Origin: Palsa-343 sp036269135
GTDB lineage: Bacteria > Acidobacteriota > Terriglobia > Terriglobales > Acidobacteriaceae
Direction of reading: 5' to 3'
Length of the DNA: 64,000 nt
Assembly (NCBI GenBank): GCA_036269135.1
Contig: DATASQ010000027.1
Location: 99,544-163,543 of the forward strand
The notes beneath the pieces were generated by a model that saw only the letters and a list, made by a program, of their open reading frames with translations, did no database searches and was not told where the DNA came from. How positions within the stretch are numbered: position 1 is the first letter of the stretch; each line of letters opens with the position of its first letter. Positions 52,601 to 61,509 of the stretch are shown piece after piece. The translations under genes were made by a program, and so were the position numbers.

Positions 52601-52709
52601 AAGCCTGCCAGGCCCTTCCTGCGCGCCTCCCACGGCGCTGCGGCGCGGGGCTGCCTTCGCCCGCCGGACCGCGCAACTGCTGCCGCTTTGTGCTCGTCGA
52701 CCCGGTCAT
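49611..52709 (-). CDS. Diguanylate cyclase with two-component-type propeller sensor
   Basis: 1032-residue membrane protein that should make cyclic di-GMP. A signal anchor (AFLAAAFLLMAIVPPALAL) leads to some fourteen Reg_prop repeats (about 60-690; pattern DGxLWxGT, for example DGYLWFGTQEGLTRFDG), a Y_Y_Y domain (about 700-790, FRYKLVGFDPDWIYAGTRR, LPPGNYTFIVQA), a span (about 805-825) and a GGDEF domain (about 845-995). The active site GGEEF is at 921-925 and the inhibitory site RAYD lies five residues before it. The start overlaps the stop of the upstream GGDEF-EAL gene (TGATG). The propellers probably bind a polymeric ligand such as a glycan. Confidence 0.92.
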   Translation of the reverse strand: MTGSTSTKRQQLRGPAGEGSPAPQRRGRRAGRAWQAFLAAAFLLMAIVPPALALNPAKAITQYLQTSWNSESGLPQNSVQAIAQTGDGYLWFGTQEGLTRFDGVHFVTYTRHNAPGLASSNIEALAASRDGSLWVGTDSGLSHYIPAAMPGDTGTFTSLATREGLAGNNITALLEDREGGLWVGSTQGLNRMRGGKIENWNLTHGDGDPAINAVVIDRGGTLWVGTQQGLARFDHGRFASYPLRHGLSGDPVIALAAAPDGSLWAGTASNRLVQIQRDKVVSVQPLPGEISALLADHDGAVWVSFVRHGIARLYHGKLDFYGAAHGLPSDRCAKALMEDREGSLWVGLLDAGAVQLRDGKFSVFGTPEGLSGNYTANVLQAQDGTMWIGADNNGLNHLLADGRVEVWNQSRGLPNQAVYSILQRHDGSLWLGFQRGTIAEIRNGHVSVWRDAQASDSSINALYEDREGRLWAGTFGRGLAEFEHGGFRHITDSGRISGITQTQDGALWIALDGDGAERLQNGRLTRFTTANGLHSDHVMSLYADPDGSVWAGTSGGGISHIHDGRVDTWTPDQNVPDTSIGSILEDNNGNLWFGGDTGIFRIAKKEFAETAGKPGGKLEPVLYGTADGLRSRETLYGSMPCAWKSRDGRLWFGTIDGVAVIDPSHIPINTIVPPVWIERVTFDGHSIPLQNGIRLKHGSGNLEVSFTAPSFVAPQRVRFRYKLVGFDPDWIYAGTRRNAWYTNLPPGNYTFIVQAENNDAVRNLTGASFSFVLRARLAQTPLAYLGYGLAALLLTWGIIAFRTRSLTRHQEQLTRLVEERTAQLVAEKAALEEVRCALHIQATHDSLTGIFNRAAMLEQLEREVARAIRDQSPLGVLIADLDHFKNLNDSYGHLCGDDVIREAAERFGEAMRAYDWVGRYGGEEFLILFPGWDPMVAPGRIDDLLDAIRSRPFLACDTEIRLTCSIGVATFRPGLDAPSLREVLSRADTALYVAKNSGRNCARHESRETTSQISASNLVTANPMSDPVEQKS

Positions 52710-55700
52710 CAGCGAACTGTCTCCAGATCCTCCGCCAGCTTTTCCCGCGAAACTCCATCGAGGACCGTCGGCTTCCGCAGGTATTCCATCGGATTCGCCG
52801 AAGGGCGTCCCAGAAAATAGCCCTGCGCTTCATTGGTTCCGAGAGCGCGAATCAGTTCCAGTTGTTCCCGCGTCTCGATTCCTTCCACAATCACCTTCAT
52901 GTTGAGGTTGTGAGCCAGCATCAGAATCGACTTCACGAAGCCGCGCGTCTCCGGCCGCACGATCAGTTCGTTCACAAACGAGCGGTCCAGCTTCAGGGCG
53001 TCAAACGACAACTTCGGCAGATAACTCAGGCAGGAGTAGCCCGTTCCGAAATCGTCCATAGCCACGCTGATGCCCTTGCTCTTCAACCTCCGCATCATCT
53101 CCGCCGCCCGCTCCACCCCTGTCAGCGTCGCCGACTCCGTCAGCTCGATCTGCAGCAGAGAAGGGGGCAGTCCGGTACGGTGCAGAATGTCCTCGACTTC
53201 CTCGACAAAAGAATCGCGGGCGAACTGCACGCTCGATACGTTTACCGCCACCTGGATTGGCCGCCCCGCATAGCGCTGCCACTCCACAGCATCCCGGCAG
53301 GCCCGCTCCATGATGTACGCGCCCAGCGGAACGATCAGCCCGCTTTCCTCGGCCACCGGGATGAAGCTCAGCGGAGGGATGTTCCCCATCCTGGGGTGCG
53401 TCCAGCGCGCCAGCGCCTCAAAGCGCACAATCGTCTGGCTCGCCAGGTCGAATTCCGGCTGATAGTGCGTGAAGATGTCTTTGTCGGCCAGGGCCCGCCG
53501 CAGCTCGCCTTCCAGCGTCAGCCGCTCGCGCGCCGCATGCCCCAGATGATCCCCGAACTGCACCACCCGGTTTTTCCCGTTTCGTTTGGCCGCATACATC
53601 GCGCAATCCGCCTGTTGCAGCAGCTGGCCCGCCTCATTCCCGTGGTTGGGGAACAGGCTGATGCCGACACTGGCCGTGATGCGGATCGGGTGACTTTCGA
53701 TCTCGAATGGAGGTTGCAGGACCTCCAGCAGGCTCTCCGCCGCCCGTTCGGCGTCGCCGGGCTCGTGGACCCCATCCAGGATCAGCGTGAATTCATCGCC
53801 TCCCAGCCGCGCCAGAGTATCGGATTCGCGGAACCGGGCCTTCAGCCGGTGCGAGACCTGACTCAGCAACTGGTCTCCGACTGCGTGCCCCAGGCTGTCG
53901 TTCACCAGCTTGAATCCGTCCAGATCGATGTAGAGCAGCGCCAGCATCCTCTGTTCGCGCCGGGCCCGGGCCAGACAGTGCGACAGGCGCTCCGCCAGCA
54001 GCCGGCGGTTCGGCAAACCGGTCAGTTCGTCGATCAGCGCCATGTGCTGCAGCCGCGCTTCGGCTTCCTGCTTCGCCTTCTCCCGCTGCTGCAGTTCCAC
54101 CAGCATGCGGTTAAATCCGACCACCAGCTGCGCGATCGCCTCGCTGCCGCGCACCGACACCTCCGTGTCGAACCGCTGCTCTCGCGAGACATTCTGCATG
54201 GCGACCGAAAGATCCCGGATCGCCCGCGCTGTGTCGGCCGCCCTGCGCAGGTCCGCCATCTGTCTCCGCACCCGGCGGCGAAGCAGAATCACCCACACCA
54301 GGATTGCGAAAATCACAGGCGACAGCAGGGTCAGCAGCGACAGAGTCGTCTCCATCGTCCACACAGAGGCCCGGCGAAGAATCCCCACATCCCCCGGCGA
54401 GCGCAGAAGAATCTGAAAACTCGTCGGATCCTCCTCGAGGATCCGGTACAGCTGGCTGGGATCGACCTGCGTCGAAGCCACACCGGTCAGCCGCAGCACA
54501 CTGCCGCGCCGCAGCGGCAGCGGATTCACTCCCTGCTCCGAGGTGTCCAGTTGCGCCGTGAACGTGCGCATTCCCGACTGCAGCACCAGCGTCTCGCGCG
54601 CCGGCGTTCGCACCCGCGTCAGCAACCGCCCTTGCACCGTCACCAGCAGGGAATCCTGATGTCCCTGCAGAACCGAATCCGCCGTCACGCTCTTCGGCAC
54701 GACACCCGCATGACCCGTCAGCCGAAACTCCGCGTCCGCGATCACCGGCGAATAACGCCCCGCCAGTGTGGGATAGCCGATCGCCTCCAGCCGATCCCCT
54801 GCGCGGAACCCCGATGCATCGCCCCGGATCTCCACTCCGTCCGTCGCGTCCTGCAGGTAGAGGAAGTCTCGGCCGGCCAGCGTGACCGTGCCCTCGACCT
54901 TCACGCGATGGCCGAACCGCGCATTCGGAGAGAAGCGCAGCAGGTCTGCAATGGGGGTCGCCGCCGCCGCAAATGGATCCGGCGCTCCCGGCTCCAGCAC
55001 TTCAACGTCCGGCCATTTCTCCACCAGCAGCTGATAACCCACCAGCTGACGGCGGGCATTGAAGACGGTCCCAAACACGCCGCGTATCCGCACGCGCGCA
55101 TCTTCCAGACTGCGGGATTGCTCCAACCCCGGAAACAGCGGCGAAGTGTAGACATGCACCGGCCCGACCGAGGTGAAAAGGTCGAAGGCCAGAGCCGAAT
55201 GCTGCGGTTCTTCCCGCAGTCTCATCGGGTGAACGACGCCTTCGATCGTCACGTATCGCGAATCCAGCGATCCCGATGCCGACTTCTCCAGCGTGACCGG
55301 CTCGGGCGCGGGAAGCGGAGCCTCCCCGGTGATCCGGAATTCAGGAGCGACAATGACCGGCGCATAATCGCCTGCGCTCGTAATCCCCGTCAGGCTTACA
55401 CGACTGCCGGCGGCCAGCTTCGAATCGTCACCGGAATACTTGACGTAAATCCCGCCCGTCGCGTCCTGAAGAAACAACTGACGCAGTCCGTTATCGATGT
55501 AGGTCACTACACCCGTCAGGCTGACCGGCAGGGCCTGCGCCGCCCGATCGGCGGGCAATCCGCGCACTGCCGCCACGGTCTTCAGTTCGGCGGCCGGGTG
55601 ATCCGTCCCCTCAGAGCCTGTCTTTCCCTCCAGCAGTTGCGTCACCCGCGCATGGACCAGATTGACTTCCAGTCCGTCCAGACGGGGAAAGCCTGTGACT

Positions 55701-56626
55701 TCCACGCGCCTCCCGGCTGGCAGCAGGTCGGCATTCGCTCCGTTGCACTGGATTGAACCCCAGCGACCCTCAAGGAGAATCGAATCGGCATAGATGGCCG
55801 CCACCTGCCCCTCGAGACGCACCTCGTGTCCGCGCCTCGTATGGCTCGCCAGGTACAGCGACCGGATATCGACCAGCGGAACAACATCGGGCGCGGGATC
55901 TTCCACCTGCAGATCGCTCCCCGCCGGCGACCAGAGCCGGTCGAGAATCAGCGCGCCCTGCGCGTTACGAATCTGCTCCGGCAATCCCACAATCCGGATC
56001 TGGCTGTCGATCATTTTGGAGAAGTCGCGATCCGGGCGCGCAATTACCAGTTCGACATCGCGCCCGCGATTGGCGATGAAGAGATGCGCCTGTCCGTGAG
56101 AATCCACCCGCACCGCTCGAAGCACGGCATCGATCTGTACCCGGACTCCGTTCTTTTCCGGACGGGGAAACTCCGCCAGCGCGACCGGAACCGGCGCCGG
56201 CAAATGCACCGGCCTGGAAGAGGGCGCTATGCGAATCTGCTGCAGGCGGACGCTGGCGAGCCCCTGGTTTGGGTCATATCTCGCCGTCTTGATCGCATCG
56301 ATCTGAACCGTCGAGCCCACAAGAATGCCGGCCTGCACCGGATCCAGCGGCAGAGGGAGCGGAATCGCAGCCGTTTCGTCCTCGATCCAGAACCGTTTGC
56401 CGGGCTGATCGATATACGTGACCACGCCGGCCAGATGCACGACCGAATGCAGGGGAAGTTCCTGCAGCACCTGCACGGGATCGTGCCGGTTGGCGGCAGA
56501 CCATGCCCAGAAGGCCGCGCCGAGAACGGCCGCGCCAAGCAGGGACCCCAGTACCGCCGCCAGTCGGGTCCTGGCGCCGCGTCGCTCCATCCCACGATCA
56601 TGGTGCCTCTGACCCCCTTTCGCCAT
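52709..56626 (-). CDS. GGDEF-EAL protein with periplasmic OB-like module array
   Basis: 1305 residues. One span at about 21-43; a periplasmic part (about 50-770) built from about seven beta-rich modules with a shared pattern (GVVTYIDxGxRxxFLQDATGGI, then AGSRVxLTG), which look like tandem OB folds; a second span at about 783-805 followed by a basic stretch and helix; GGDEF (motif 942-946, with inhibitory site RESD five residues before) and EAL (about 1035-1290; RFEALARW, NVSSVQF, ELTES, DDFGTGYSCL, KLDRSFV, VEGIET, QGYFLG all intact). Both synthesis and hydrolysis of cyclic di-GMP are possible. The start is uncertain; an ATG at 56590 is an alternative, and neither has a good ribosome site. 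Confidence 0.9.
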   Translation of the reverse strand: MAKGGQRHHDRGMERRGARTRLAAVLGSLLGAAVLGAAFWAWSAANRHDPVQVLQELPLHSVVHLAGVVTYIDQPGKRFWIEDETAAIPLPLPLDPVQAGILVGSTVQIDAIKTARYDPNQGLASVRLQQIRIAPSSRPVHLPAPVPVALAEFPRPEKNGVRVQIDAVLRAVRVDSHGQAHLFIANRGRDVELVIARPDRDFSKMIDSQIRIVGLPEQIRNAQGALILDRLWSPAGSDLQVEDPAPDVVPLVDIRSLYLASHTRRGHEVRLEGQVAAIYADSILLEGRWGSIQCNGANADLLPAGRRVEVTGFPRLDGLEVNLVHARVTQLLEGKTGSEGTDHPAAELKTVAAVRGLPADRAAQALPVSLTGVVTYIDNGLRQLFLQDATGGIYVKYSGDDSKLAAGSRVSLTGITSAGDYAPVIVAPEFRITGEAPLPAPEPVTLEKSASGSLDSRYVTIEGVVHPMRLREEPQHSALAFDLFTSVGPVHVYTSPLFPGLEQSRSLEDARVRIRGVFGTVFNARRQLVGYQLLVEKWPDVEVLEPGAPDPFAAAATPIADLLRFSPNARFGHRVKVEGTVTLAGRDFLYLQDATDGVEIRGDASGFRAGDRLEAIGYPTLAGRYSPVIADAEFRLTGHAGVVPKSVTADSVLQGHQDSLLVTVQGRLLTRVRTPARETLVLQSGMRTFTAQLDTSEQGVNPLPLRRGSVLRLTGVASTQVDPSQLYRILEEDPTSFQILLRSPGDVGILRRASVWTMETTLSLLTLLSPVIFAILVWVILLRRRVRRQMADLRRAADTARAIRDLSVAMQNVSREQRFDTEVSVRGSEAIAQLVVGFNRMLVELQQREKAKQEAEARLQHMALIDELTGLPNRRLLAERLSHCLARARREQRMLALLYIDLDGFKLVNDSLGHAVGDQLLSQVSHRLKARFRESDTLARLGGDEFTLILDGVHEPGDAERAAESLLEVLQPPFEIESHPIRITASVGISLFPNHGNEAGQLLQQADCAMYAAKRNGKNRVVQFGDHLGHAARERLTLEGELRRALADKDIFTHYQPEFDLASQTIVRFEALARWTHPRMGNIPPLSFIPVAEESGLIVPLGAYIMERACRDAVEWQRYAGRPIQVAVNVSSVQFARDSFVEEVEDILHRTGLPPSLLQIELTESATLTGVERAAEMMRRLKSKGISVAMDDFGTGYSCLSYLPKLSFDALKLDRSFVNELIVRPETRGFVKSILMLAHNLNMKVIVEGIETREQLELIRALGTNEAQGYFLGRPSANPMEYLRKPTVLDGVSREKLAEDLETVR

Positions 56627-56923
56627 ACAACTTTTAGCGGCTTGTTACCCACAAATCAGCCACTTACGGCGAGCCGCAGGACCGGAAGCTGCCGCCTTTC
56701 GGTGCCCTCCGGCACACCCGGCTCGCCTCAGTGCCGTCATAACCGCCCGCCGCCGATCATAGTGTCTTTTTTGAAATCCTTTTCACCGTCCGTTAACTAA
56801 CTAGTAATATGACCCGTGAAAATTGGGAGAGACGTAGCTTGCGTCGCGCCGCCATCGCTTCCGGCCAACCGGCTTCCCCCCGTTAACCCCAACTCAACAC
56901 AAGAAAAAGCGAGGAATTCCACG
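56627..56923. other. Divergent region between the c-di-GMP genes and the TonB-dependent receptor
   Basis: No gene is seen in these 297 bases. The A/T-rich stretch 56760-56815 contains TTCACC (56782-56787) and TAATAT (56805-56810) at 17-base spacing, a possible promoter for the receptor gene with a leader of about 110 bases. The receptor ribosome site GAGGAA is at 56911-56916. Confidence 0.45.
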
Positions 56924-59900
56924 ATGTTTTCATCGTCGTTTCGAATTGCCTGTCTGCTCCTGCTGGTCTGCGCACCAGCGGCTCTTCTGGAGGCCCAGGT
57001 CAATACCGCGAGTCTTTCCGGCCTCGCCACGGATTCCAGTGGCGCTGCCCTGCCCCACGTCACCATCACCGCAACCGACGTGGAAACCGGCTACGCCCGC
57101 ACCGTCGCAACCGATAACGCCGGCGCGTATTCCTTCCAGGAACTCCCCATCGGCAACTATTCGCTCGCCGTCAGCGCCTCCGGCTTCAGCTCAGTGAAAG
57201 AACAGGTCACACTGACCGTCGGCCAGCGCGCTCGCGAGGATTTCCACCTCAAAGTCGGCTCCACCCAGCAAACGGTTCAGGTCCAGGGCAATGCGCCTCT
57301 GCTCTCGCCCGACGACGCCTCGATCAGCACGGAAATCGGGTCGACCACCATCGAGCAAACACCCCTCGCTCTGCGCAACTGGGACGACCTGCTGCGCATC
57401 GTGCCGGGCGTACAGATCAGCCGCTTTACCCAGCAGAGCGGCGCCACCTCCGCTGGCCGCGTCGGCGACTTCAACGTCAATGGTGTGCATTCTCTGCAAA
57501 ACGACTTCATCCTCGACGGCATCGATAACAACACTTTCAGCGAGAACGTCCAGGAGCTCAGCACCGAATCGGCTCACCCCTCCGTCGACACCATCGCCGA
57601 GTTCAACGTCATCACCAATCCCTACTCCGCTGAATATGGCCGCAGTCCCGGCGGCGTGGTTTCGGTCAATACCAAGAGCGGCACCAACCAGTTCCACGGC
57701 CTCGGCTACGAATACGTCCGCAATAATTACTTCGATTCCAACGACTTTTTCTCCGACCGCCACAAGCTGCCCAAGCCGAAGTACAACCAGAATCAGTTCG
57801 GTGGCAACCTCGGCGGCCCCATCCTGAAAAACCGCCTCTTCTTCTTCTTCGATTACGAAGGCACCCGGATCAAGCAGGGGGTCCTGCGCACCGCCACCGT
57901 CCCCCTGCCCAATGAGCGCATCGGCGACTTCAGCCCCGCCACGGCCGCGGCCGTCGGAGTGAAGTACCCGACGATCTACGACCCAACCACCTGCGCGCCC
58001 GCCTACTCCGGCTCGAACTGCCAGCCTTTCGCCAATAACAGCATCCCGAAAGGCAGCCTCGATCCCACCATGCAGAAGCTCATGGCCCTTTTCCCCCTGC
58101 CCAACACCACTACCGCGGGCAGCCCGCCGGATATCAATAATTACATCCGCAACGCGCCCCTTACCGATTTCGAAGACAACTACGATGCCCGCGTGGACTG
58201 GACGCCCTCCTCAAAGGACACCCTGTTCATGCGCTATAACTACTCCACCCGCAACCGCGATATCCCCGGCTACCTTGGGGGCCTCGCCGACGGCACCTCC
58301 ACCTCCGCCTGGGGCAATCAGATCCTCAAGGCCTACAGCGACGTCATCGGATGGACCCACATCCTCAGCCAGAGCATGGTCAATGAATTCCGCTTCGGCT
58401 GGGTGCGCGACTATTCCTATGCGCAGCAGCAGCCCTTCAGCCTGACTCAGTACGCCGGCGACTTCGTTCCCGGCATTCCGGACAATCCCGCGCTCGGCGG
58501 CGGCATTCCCCTCACCGAGTTTTCCAACTACGCCTTCGAGGGCTCGCCGGACTTTCTGCCCAAGCAGCAGGTCCCCATGCAGTACCAGTACAACGACACG
58601 CTCTCGATGGTGCGTGGCCGCCAGACCTGGAAATTCGGCGTCAGCATCTACGCTCCCATGCGCAACCTCTTCCAGGATGAGCCCAGCACCCGCGGCGATC
58701 TGGACTACACAGGCGTCTTCACCTGTCAGCACAGCGCGCCCGGTAAGTGCGTCTCCGGCACCGGTTTCTCCTACGCCGACGGTCTGCTCGGCGATACCCA
58801 GACCACCTCGCTCACCAACGTCTTCTTCGTGGACCAGCGTCTCTGGATGGCCTCCGGCTTCTTTGAAGATGACTGGAAGGCCACGCCGAAACTGACTCTC
58901 AACCTCGGCCTTCGCTACGACTTCGCCACGCCTGCAGAAGAAGGCCAGAATCGCATGGCGGATTTCGATCCGACTTCAGGCTCGCTGATCTTCGCCAAAG
59001 GCGGATCCCTGCAGGACCGCACCATCGTTCACCCCAACACAAAGAACTTCGGCCCGCGCTTCGGCTTCGCCTATTCCCCGGACACGAAAACCGTCTTCCG
59101 CGGAGGCTACGGCATCTACTACACCCTGCTTGAGCGCATCGGCAGCGAAGATGAGCTCGCTCTGAACCCGCCCTTTCTCATCAATAAGGAGCTGGTCAGC
59201 AATACGGCGCCCGTGCTCTCCCCGTCCGTGGGCTTCCCGTCCGACTTCCTCTCCCCCTCTACCGTCAACTTCAGCAATCTCACTGCGTACCACATCCGTT
59301 CCCAGCCCGTTTCCGATCCTGATCCCTACGTCCAGCAGTGGAGCATCGGCATCCAGCGCCAGATCGGTCAGGCCTGGGCCGCGGAGGTCGACTACGTCGG
59401 AACCAAATCGACCCACCTCGATGTCATCCGCGATTACAACCAGCCCCTCATCTCCGGCGGCGTCAGCACCGGCGTCGTTCCTTACACCAACTACGGCCAG
59501 ATCGAGTGGACCGCGCCCATCGGCATGGGCAACTACAACGGGTTGCAGGCGAGCCTTACCCGTCGCATGACCTCCCGCCTGGAGCTGCGCGCCGCTTTCA
59601 CCCACTCCCGCAGCCTCGACAACACGCCCGAGGAACTGGAGTCCAACTCCGGCGACGCCCCCAACGGCCGAGATGATGCCGCCTGGTACGGCCCCAGCGA
59701 CTTCGACATCCCCAATCGTGTCGCAGCCAGCTATGTCTACGACCTGCCCTTCGGCCGCGGACAGAAGATGCTGCAGCACGGCCCGGCTGCCTGGGTCCTT
59801 GGCAACTGGGAAACCTCCGGGGTCTACACCTACTACAGCGGCCATCCCTTCCAGGTCAACGAAAACGATGGCAACCACAATTCCATCCTCGACCCGTACG

Positions 59901-60295
59901 GCTACACCACCGCGACCCCGAATCAGGTGGGCAAGCCGCGCGTCGTCGGCGATCCCGACTGCTGGTTCTATGCCAGCAAGGATTCCGCCTGCGCCGCAAA
60001 AGCGCCCTCCGGGTCCACTGATGCCTACGTCACGACGGCGGTCGGCGCCATCGGCAACGTCGGCCGCAATACCCTTCGCGGTCCCGGCGTCGATGTCCTT
60101 GACGCGGCCCTGCTCCGTAACTTCCCCATCACCGAAGGCTGGGGCATCCAGGCTCGCTGGGAAGTCTTCAACGCCACCAACACGCCGGAGTTCGGACAGC
60201 CCAGCGGCAACATCACCAGCGGCGGCGTGGCCAGCATCACCAGCCTTGCCGGGGATCCGCGCGTGATGCAGTTCGCTCTCCGCGTCTCCTTCTGA
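56924..60295 (+). CDS. Oar-like TonB-dependent outer-membrane receptor
   Basis: 1123 residues. A signal peptide (FRIACLLLLVCAPAALLEAQ) is followed by a carboxypeptidase-regulatory-like (CnaB-type) domain (about 25-115, SGLATDSSGAALPHVTITATDVETGYARTVATDNAGAYSFQELPIGNYSL), a plug domain (about 125-240, VPGVQISRF, FNVNGVHSLQNDFILDGIDNN, AEFNVITNPYSAEYGRSPGGVVSVNTKSG) and a large barrel ending in aromatic MQFALRVSF. This is the Oar / SusC-like receptor type very abundant in Acidobacteria; it probably imports carbohydrates, peptides or chelates. The start at 56924 is fixed by GAGGAA at 7 bases and the signal peptide. A secreted phosphodiesterase follows after 76 bases. Confidence 0.92.
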   Translation: MFSSSFRIACLLLLVCAPAALLEAQVNTASLSGLATDSSGAALPHVTITATDVETGYARTVATDNAGAYSFQELPIGNYSLAVSASGFSSVKEQVTLTVGQRAREDFHLKVGSTQQTVQVQGNAPLLSPDDASISTEIGSTTIEQTPLALRNWDDLLRIVPGVQISRFTQQSGATSAGRVGDFNVNGVHSLQNDFILDGIDNNTFSENVQELSTESAHPSVDTIAEFNVITNPYSAEYGRSPGGVVSVNTKSGTNQFHGLGYEYVRNNYFDSNDFFSDRHKLPKPKYNQNQFGGNLGGPILKNRLFFFFDYEGTRIKQGVLRTATVPLPNERIGDFSPATAAAVGVKYPTIYDPTTCAPAYSGSNCQPFANNSIPKGSLDPTMQKLMALFPLPNTTTAGSPPDINNYIRNAPLTDFEDNYDARVDWTPSSKDTLFMRYNYSTRNRDIPGYLGGLADGTSTSAWGNQILKAYSDVIGWTHILSQSMVNEFRFGWVRDYSYAQQQPFSLTQYAGDFVPGIPDNPALGGGIPLTEFSNYAFEGSPDFLPKQQVPMQYQYNDTLSMVRGRQTWKFGVSIYAPMRNLFQDEPSTRGDLDYTGVFTCQHSAPGKCVSGTGFSYADGLLGDTQTTSLTNVFFVDQRLWMASGFFEDDWKATPKLTLNLGLRYDFATPAEEGQNRMADFDPTSGSLIFAKGGSLQDRTIVHPNTKNFGPRFGFAYSPDTKTVFRGGYGIYYTLLERIGSEDELALNPPFLINKELVSNTAPVLSPSVGFPSDFLSPSTVNFSNLTAYHIRSQPVSDPDPYVQQWSIGIQRQIGQAWAAEVDYVGTKSTHLDVIRDYNQPLISGGVSTGVVPYTNYGQIEWTAPIGMGNYNGLQASLTRRMTSRLELRAAFTHSRSLDNTPEELESNSGDAPNGRDDAAWYGPSDFDIPNRVAASYVYDLPFGRGQKMLQHGPAAWVLGNWETSGVYTYYSGHPFQVNENDGNHNSILDPYGYTTATPNQVGKPRVVGDPDCWFYASKDSACAAKAPSGSTDAYVTTAVGAIGNVGRNTLRGPGVDVLDAALLRNFPITEGWGIQARWEVFNATNTPEFGQPSGNITSGGVASITSLAGDPRVMQFALRVSF

Positions 60296-60371
60296 CCGCA
60301 TCCCTCTCGAGTCAGGTCGCAACCACGGCCTGACTCGACGATTCCATCATTACCTCATCGGGAAGGCTCCC

Positions 60372-61427
60372 ATGCGCCGCGCTCTCTGCCTGCTTCTTCT
60401 CGCCTCCACATCCCTCGCGCTCGCCGCCCCCTCCGGTCCGCGCGATCAGTCCCACCCCGGCAGCCGCTCCGTGATGGACGCCCACAACTGCTACCCCTAC
60501 TACGGTTGGTGGAACGACCGCATCGACCGCGCCCTCTCCGCCGGAACGCCGCTCGCCATCGAGCAGGATCTCTACTGGTACACCGACCCCAAAACCGGCA
60601 AGTCCTGGTCCATCGTCGCCCACGGTGCGCCCGTCAGCGGCCATGAGCCCACCATGGAGCACTACTTCTTCGACCGCGTTCGCCCCGTCGTCGAGCAGGC
60701 TCTCCAGGAGGGCAACCACGGCAACTGGCCCCTCATTACCCTGAACCTCGATCTCAAGACGGAAGAGCCCGCGCACCTCCACGCCATCTGGGCGCTGCTC
60801 TCCAAATATCAGGGCTGGCTCACCACCGCGCCCAAATCCAGCGACCCCGCCCGCGTCGAGCCCCTGACGATTCGTCCCATCCTCGTCCTCACCGGCGAGT
60901 CCGACGCGCAGCAGGCTGTCTTCTACAACGAGGTCCCGGTCGGAAGCCGCCTCCTCGTCTTCGGCGCCGTTCACACGGACACGCAAAATCCCATGACCCC
61001 GCCCAACGTCCTCGAGCCCGAGCCCGCCAGCAACTACCGCCGCTGGTGGAATAACCCCTGGGGCGTCGTCGAAGCAGGCGGCCAGCAGCACGCCGGCGCC
61101 TGGACCGATGCGGATGATCGGCGCCTCCGCGCCCTCGTCCAGCACGCGCACCGCAACGGCCTCTGGATCCGCTTCTACACCCTCGACGGCGCCACCGAAA
61201 AAGAAGAGAGCTGCAATGGCTGGTTCGCCGGCTACAACTTCGGCTCTCTCCCCGCCGCCGAACAGCGCTGGCGCGCCGCCCAGCAGGCCGGCGTCGATTA
61301 CATCGCCAGCGATCAGTACGAGCTCCTCGGCGCCTTCCTCCGCCACCCGACCAGCGAAGCCGCGCAAACCGCGATCTTCAGCGACCCAAGCGCCGCCAGT
61401 TGCAACGCCAGTTCCGCCTCTCGCTAA
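60372..61427 (+). CDS. Secreted PLC-like phosphodiesterase (PI-PLC / GDPD superfamily)
   Basis: 351 residues. A signal peptide (RRALCLLLLASTSLALAAP) leads to a barrel of the PLC-like phosphodiesterase superfamily: VMDAHNCYPYYGWWNDRIDRALSAGTPLAIEQDLYW carries the first His and the Glu-x-Asp pair, VAHGAPVSG the second His, and LITLNLDLKTEEP a later metal strand. The C-terminus has LWIRFYTLDGATEKEESCNGW and GVDYIASDQYELL. It would hydrolyse a phospholipid or glycerophosphodiester outside the cytoplasm. GGAAGG precedes the ATG. Its position just after the receptor gene suggests joint expression. Confidence 0.82.
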   Translation: MRRALCLLLLASTSLALAAPSGPRDQSHPGSRSVMDAHNCYPYYGWWNDRIDRALSAGTPLAIEQDLYWYTDPKTGKSWSIVAHGAPVSGHEPTMEHYFFDRVRPVVEQALQEGNHGNWPLITLNLDLKTEEPAHLHAIWALLSKYQGWLTTAPKSSDPARVEPLTIRPILVLTGESDAQQAVFYNEVPVGSRLLVFGAVHTDTQNPMTPPNVLEPEPASNYRRWWNNPWGVVEAGGQQHAGAWTDADDRRLRALVQHAHRNGLWIRFYTLDGATEKEESCNGWFAGYNFGSLPAAEQRWRAAQQAGVDYIASDQYELLGAFLRHPTSEAAQTAIFSDPSAASCNASSASR

Positions 61428-61436
61428 CAGCAAAAA

Positions 61437-61461
61437 GGGATACGGACATCGTCCGGATCCC
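61437..61461 (-). terminator. Intrinsic terminator of the carbonic anhydrase gene
   Basis: GGGATACGGAC and GTCCGGATCCC pair at 10 of 11 positions around a 3-base loop. On the minus strand the stem is followed by TTTTTG. It can end the gamma-carbonic anhydrase transcript and possibly the convergent phosphodiesterase transcript. Confidence 0.7.
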
Positions 61462-61476
61462 TGGCACTGAGGTTTC

Positions 61477-61509
61477 TCCTCCCTGATCCCTACTCCCTAC
61501 TGCCTGTCT
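61477..61509. repeat. Degenerate 7-base tandem repeats at the 3' end of the carbonic anhydrase gene
   Basis: TCCTCCC, TGATCCC, TACTCCC, TACTGCC and TGTCTTC follow one another with period 7 between the terminator and the last codons of the carbonic anhydrase gene. Confidence 0.7.

Noticed and set aside
52688..55756. A 1022-codon open frame on the plus strand opposite the GGDEF-EAL gene
   Set aside because: It is antisense to a gene with intact GGDEF and EAL motifs. Its product is rich in Arg, His and Gln without recognisable domains, as expected for the complement of a high-G+C coding strand.
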